This document shows positions 14,389-14,889 of a stretch of DNA of 14,889 nucleotides, piece after piece. Position 1 is the stretch's first letter. Each line of letters begins with the position of its first letter. Made by a program: the position numbers and the translations under genes. Below the pieces are notes generated by a model. That model was not told where the DNA came from and ran no database searches. It was given only the letters and a program-made list of their open reading frames with translations. The DNA comes from JANXQE01 sp035651635 (GTDB lineage: Bacteria; Verrucomicrobiota; Verrucomicrobiia; Limisphaerales; UBA8199): NCBI GenBank assembly GCA_035651635.1, contig DASRFK010000178.1, positions 1 through 14,889 of the forward strand, given 5' to 3'.

Positions 14389-14390
14389 GA
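14387..14390 (+). promoter_or_regulatory. Ribosome binding site overlapping the propeller gene stop
   Basis: AGGA overlaps the TAG stop (14386-14388) and lies six bases before the first GTG at 14397. It is one of the few plausible Shine-Dalgarno sites in the window and decides the start of the next gene. It implies translational coupling of the two genes. Confidence 0.5.
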
Positions 14391-14396
14391 TATCCG

Positions 14397-14889
14397 GTGG
14401 TGGTTCGAGTCACGTCTCTGGGCTGGGCGGCCCTGCTTGCGTCTTGGCTATGCCTCCTCCAGATGTTTGGGGGTGAGCCTGAGTCGCCTGAAGCTGGGCG
14501 TCGAGCCATTAACCTCGAAGCGCTCAGTCGGCTCAAAGGCATCGACCTCGAAGCCAATCCGGCGGTCAAAGCCGTCGTGCTAAAACTCCTGGACCAGGTT
14601 CGCGGCACACCGCAGTTCGTCGAGATCGTTCGGGATTTTAAGATCCAAGGTCAGGCGGAGCCGTTGCTGGCAATTGCGGCGAAAGATCCAGCTGGGCCCA
14701 GCGGCGCCGAGGCCATGCGCCTGGTGCTCGAGAGCGGAGATACCAACCCCGTGCTCAGCGCGTTAGCCGCGACCAATGCCGCAGGAGTTGTCGAGGCACT
14801 CGGCAATACCGGTGAAAAGGGAATGGTCCCCCTGCTGCGGCCGATTGTCCCTGATCGCTCGCGGCCAGTTGAACTTCGCAAGAAAGCAG
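14397..14889 (+). CDS. N-terminal part of secreted HEAT/cytochrome-type partner protein, runs off the window
   Basis: An open frame of 164 codons starts at GTG 14397 (a second GTG follows at 14400) and is still open at the right edge. The N-terminus reads as a signal peptide (VRVTSLGWAALLASWLCLL, then MFGGEPE). The mature part matches the middle segment of PVC-type haem-binding CxxCH proteins: LEANPAVKAVVLKLLDQ, FVEIVRDFKIQGQAEPLL, AIAAKDPAGPSGAEAMRLVL, followed by a HEAT-like stretch ending PLLRPIVPDRS.PVELR. In relatives this segment precedes a cytochrome c domain with CxxCH, which would lie outside the window. The gap of only eight bases from the preceding stop and the shared family show that the two genes work as a pair. 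Confidence 0.8.
   Translation, partial: MVVRVTSLGWAALLASWLCLLQMFGGEPESPEAGRRAINLEALSRLKGIDLEANPAVKAVVLKLLDQVRGTPQFVEIVRDFKIQGQAEPLLAIAAKDPAGPSGAEAMRLVLESGDTNPVLSALAATNAAGVVEALGNTGEKGMVPLLRPIVPDRSRPVELRKKA

Noticed and set aside
14375..14881. Minus-strand frames at the right edge
   Set aside because: The plus strand is open throughout and encodes a recognisable PVC haem-binding-type protein with a signal peptide.

Overview
The window looks like a chromosomal segment of an uncultured or little-studied Verrucomicrobiota bacterium, probably of the Pedosphaera/Limisphaerales type. The evidence is a PVC-specific membrane-bound dehydrogenase-type beta-propeller gene followed by its HEAT/cytochrome-type partner, several large secreted proteins of verrucomicrobial style, a LolCD-type lipoprotein exporter (so a diderm cell), few visible Shine-Dalgarno sites, and intergenic spaces full of short GC-rich hairpin repeats of the kind that litter these genomes. 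The assignment is by recognition of families, not by a search.

Layout. Bases 1-305 hold no gene I can defend, only a perfect 16-bp hairpin. On the minus strand follow a small lipoprotein (715-1071) and a four-helix membrane protein (306-674). Bases 1072-1685 are non-coding and carry the first copy of a double-hairpin repeat. On the plus strand come a periplasmic coiled-coil/TPR-like protein (1686-2324), two more repeat copies, and a tight three-gene operon (2539-4937): DUF5989 mini-membrane protein, NodU/CmcH-type O-carbamoyltransferase and SxtJ-type membrane protein. Converging on it from the minus strand is a secreted protein made of two tandem homologous halves (4947-6521). Next is a minus-strand operon of a LolC/E-like permease and LolD ATPase (6813-8763). 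A 433-bp gap holds a nested inverted repeat resembling a MITE. Then, on the plus strand, come an uncharacterised 181-aa protein (9197-9742), a secreted gingipain (C25)-like protein that lacks the expected catalytic pair (10061-11980), and the PVC-type propeller/HEAT protein (12322-14388) followed by the start of its partner (14397 to beyond the window).

How the parts fit. The carbamoyltransferase trio resembles the sxtI/sxtJ/sxtK set of the saxitoxin cluster in composition and protein sizes, but has no biosynthetic genes around it, so its acceptor substrate is open. LolC/D would extract outer-membrane lipoproteins from the inner membrane; the small lipoprotein at 715-1071 is a possible cargo. 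The three large secreted proteins suggest an envelope- or surface-oriented segment. Three families of hairpin repeats occupy most longer gaps, and two show base changes that preserve pairing, which suggests the folded form matters.
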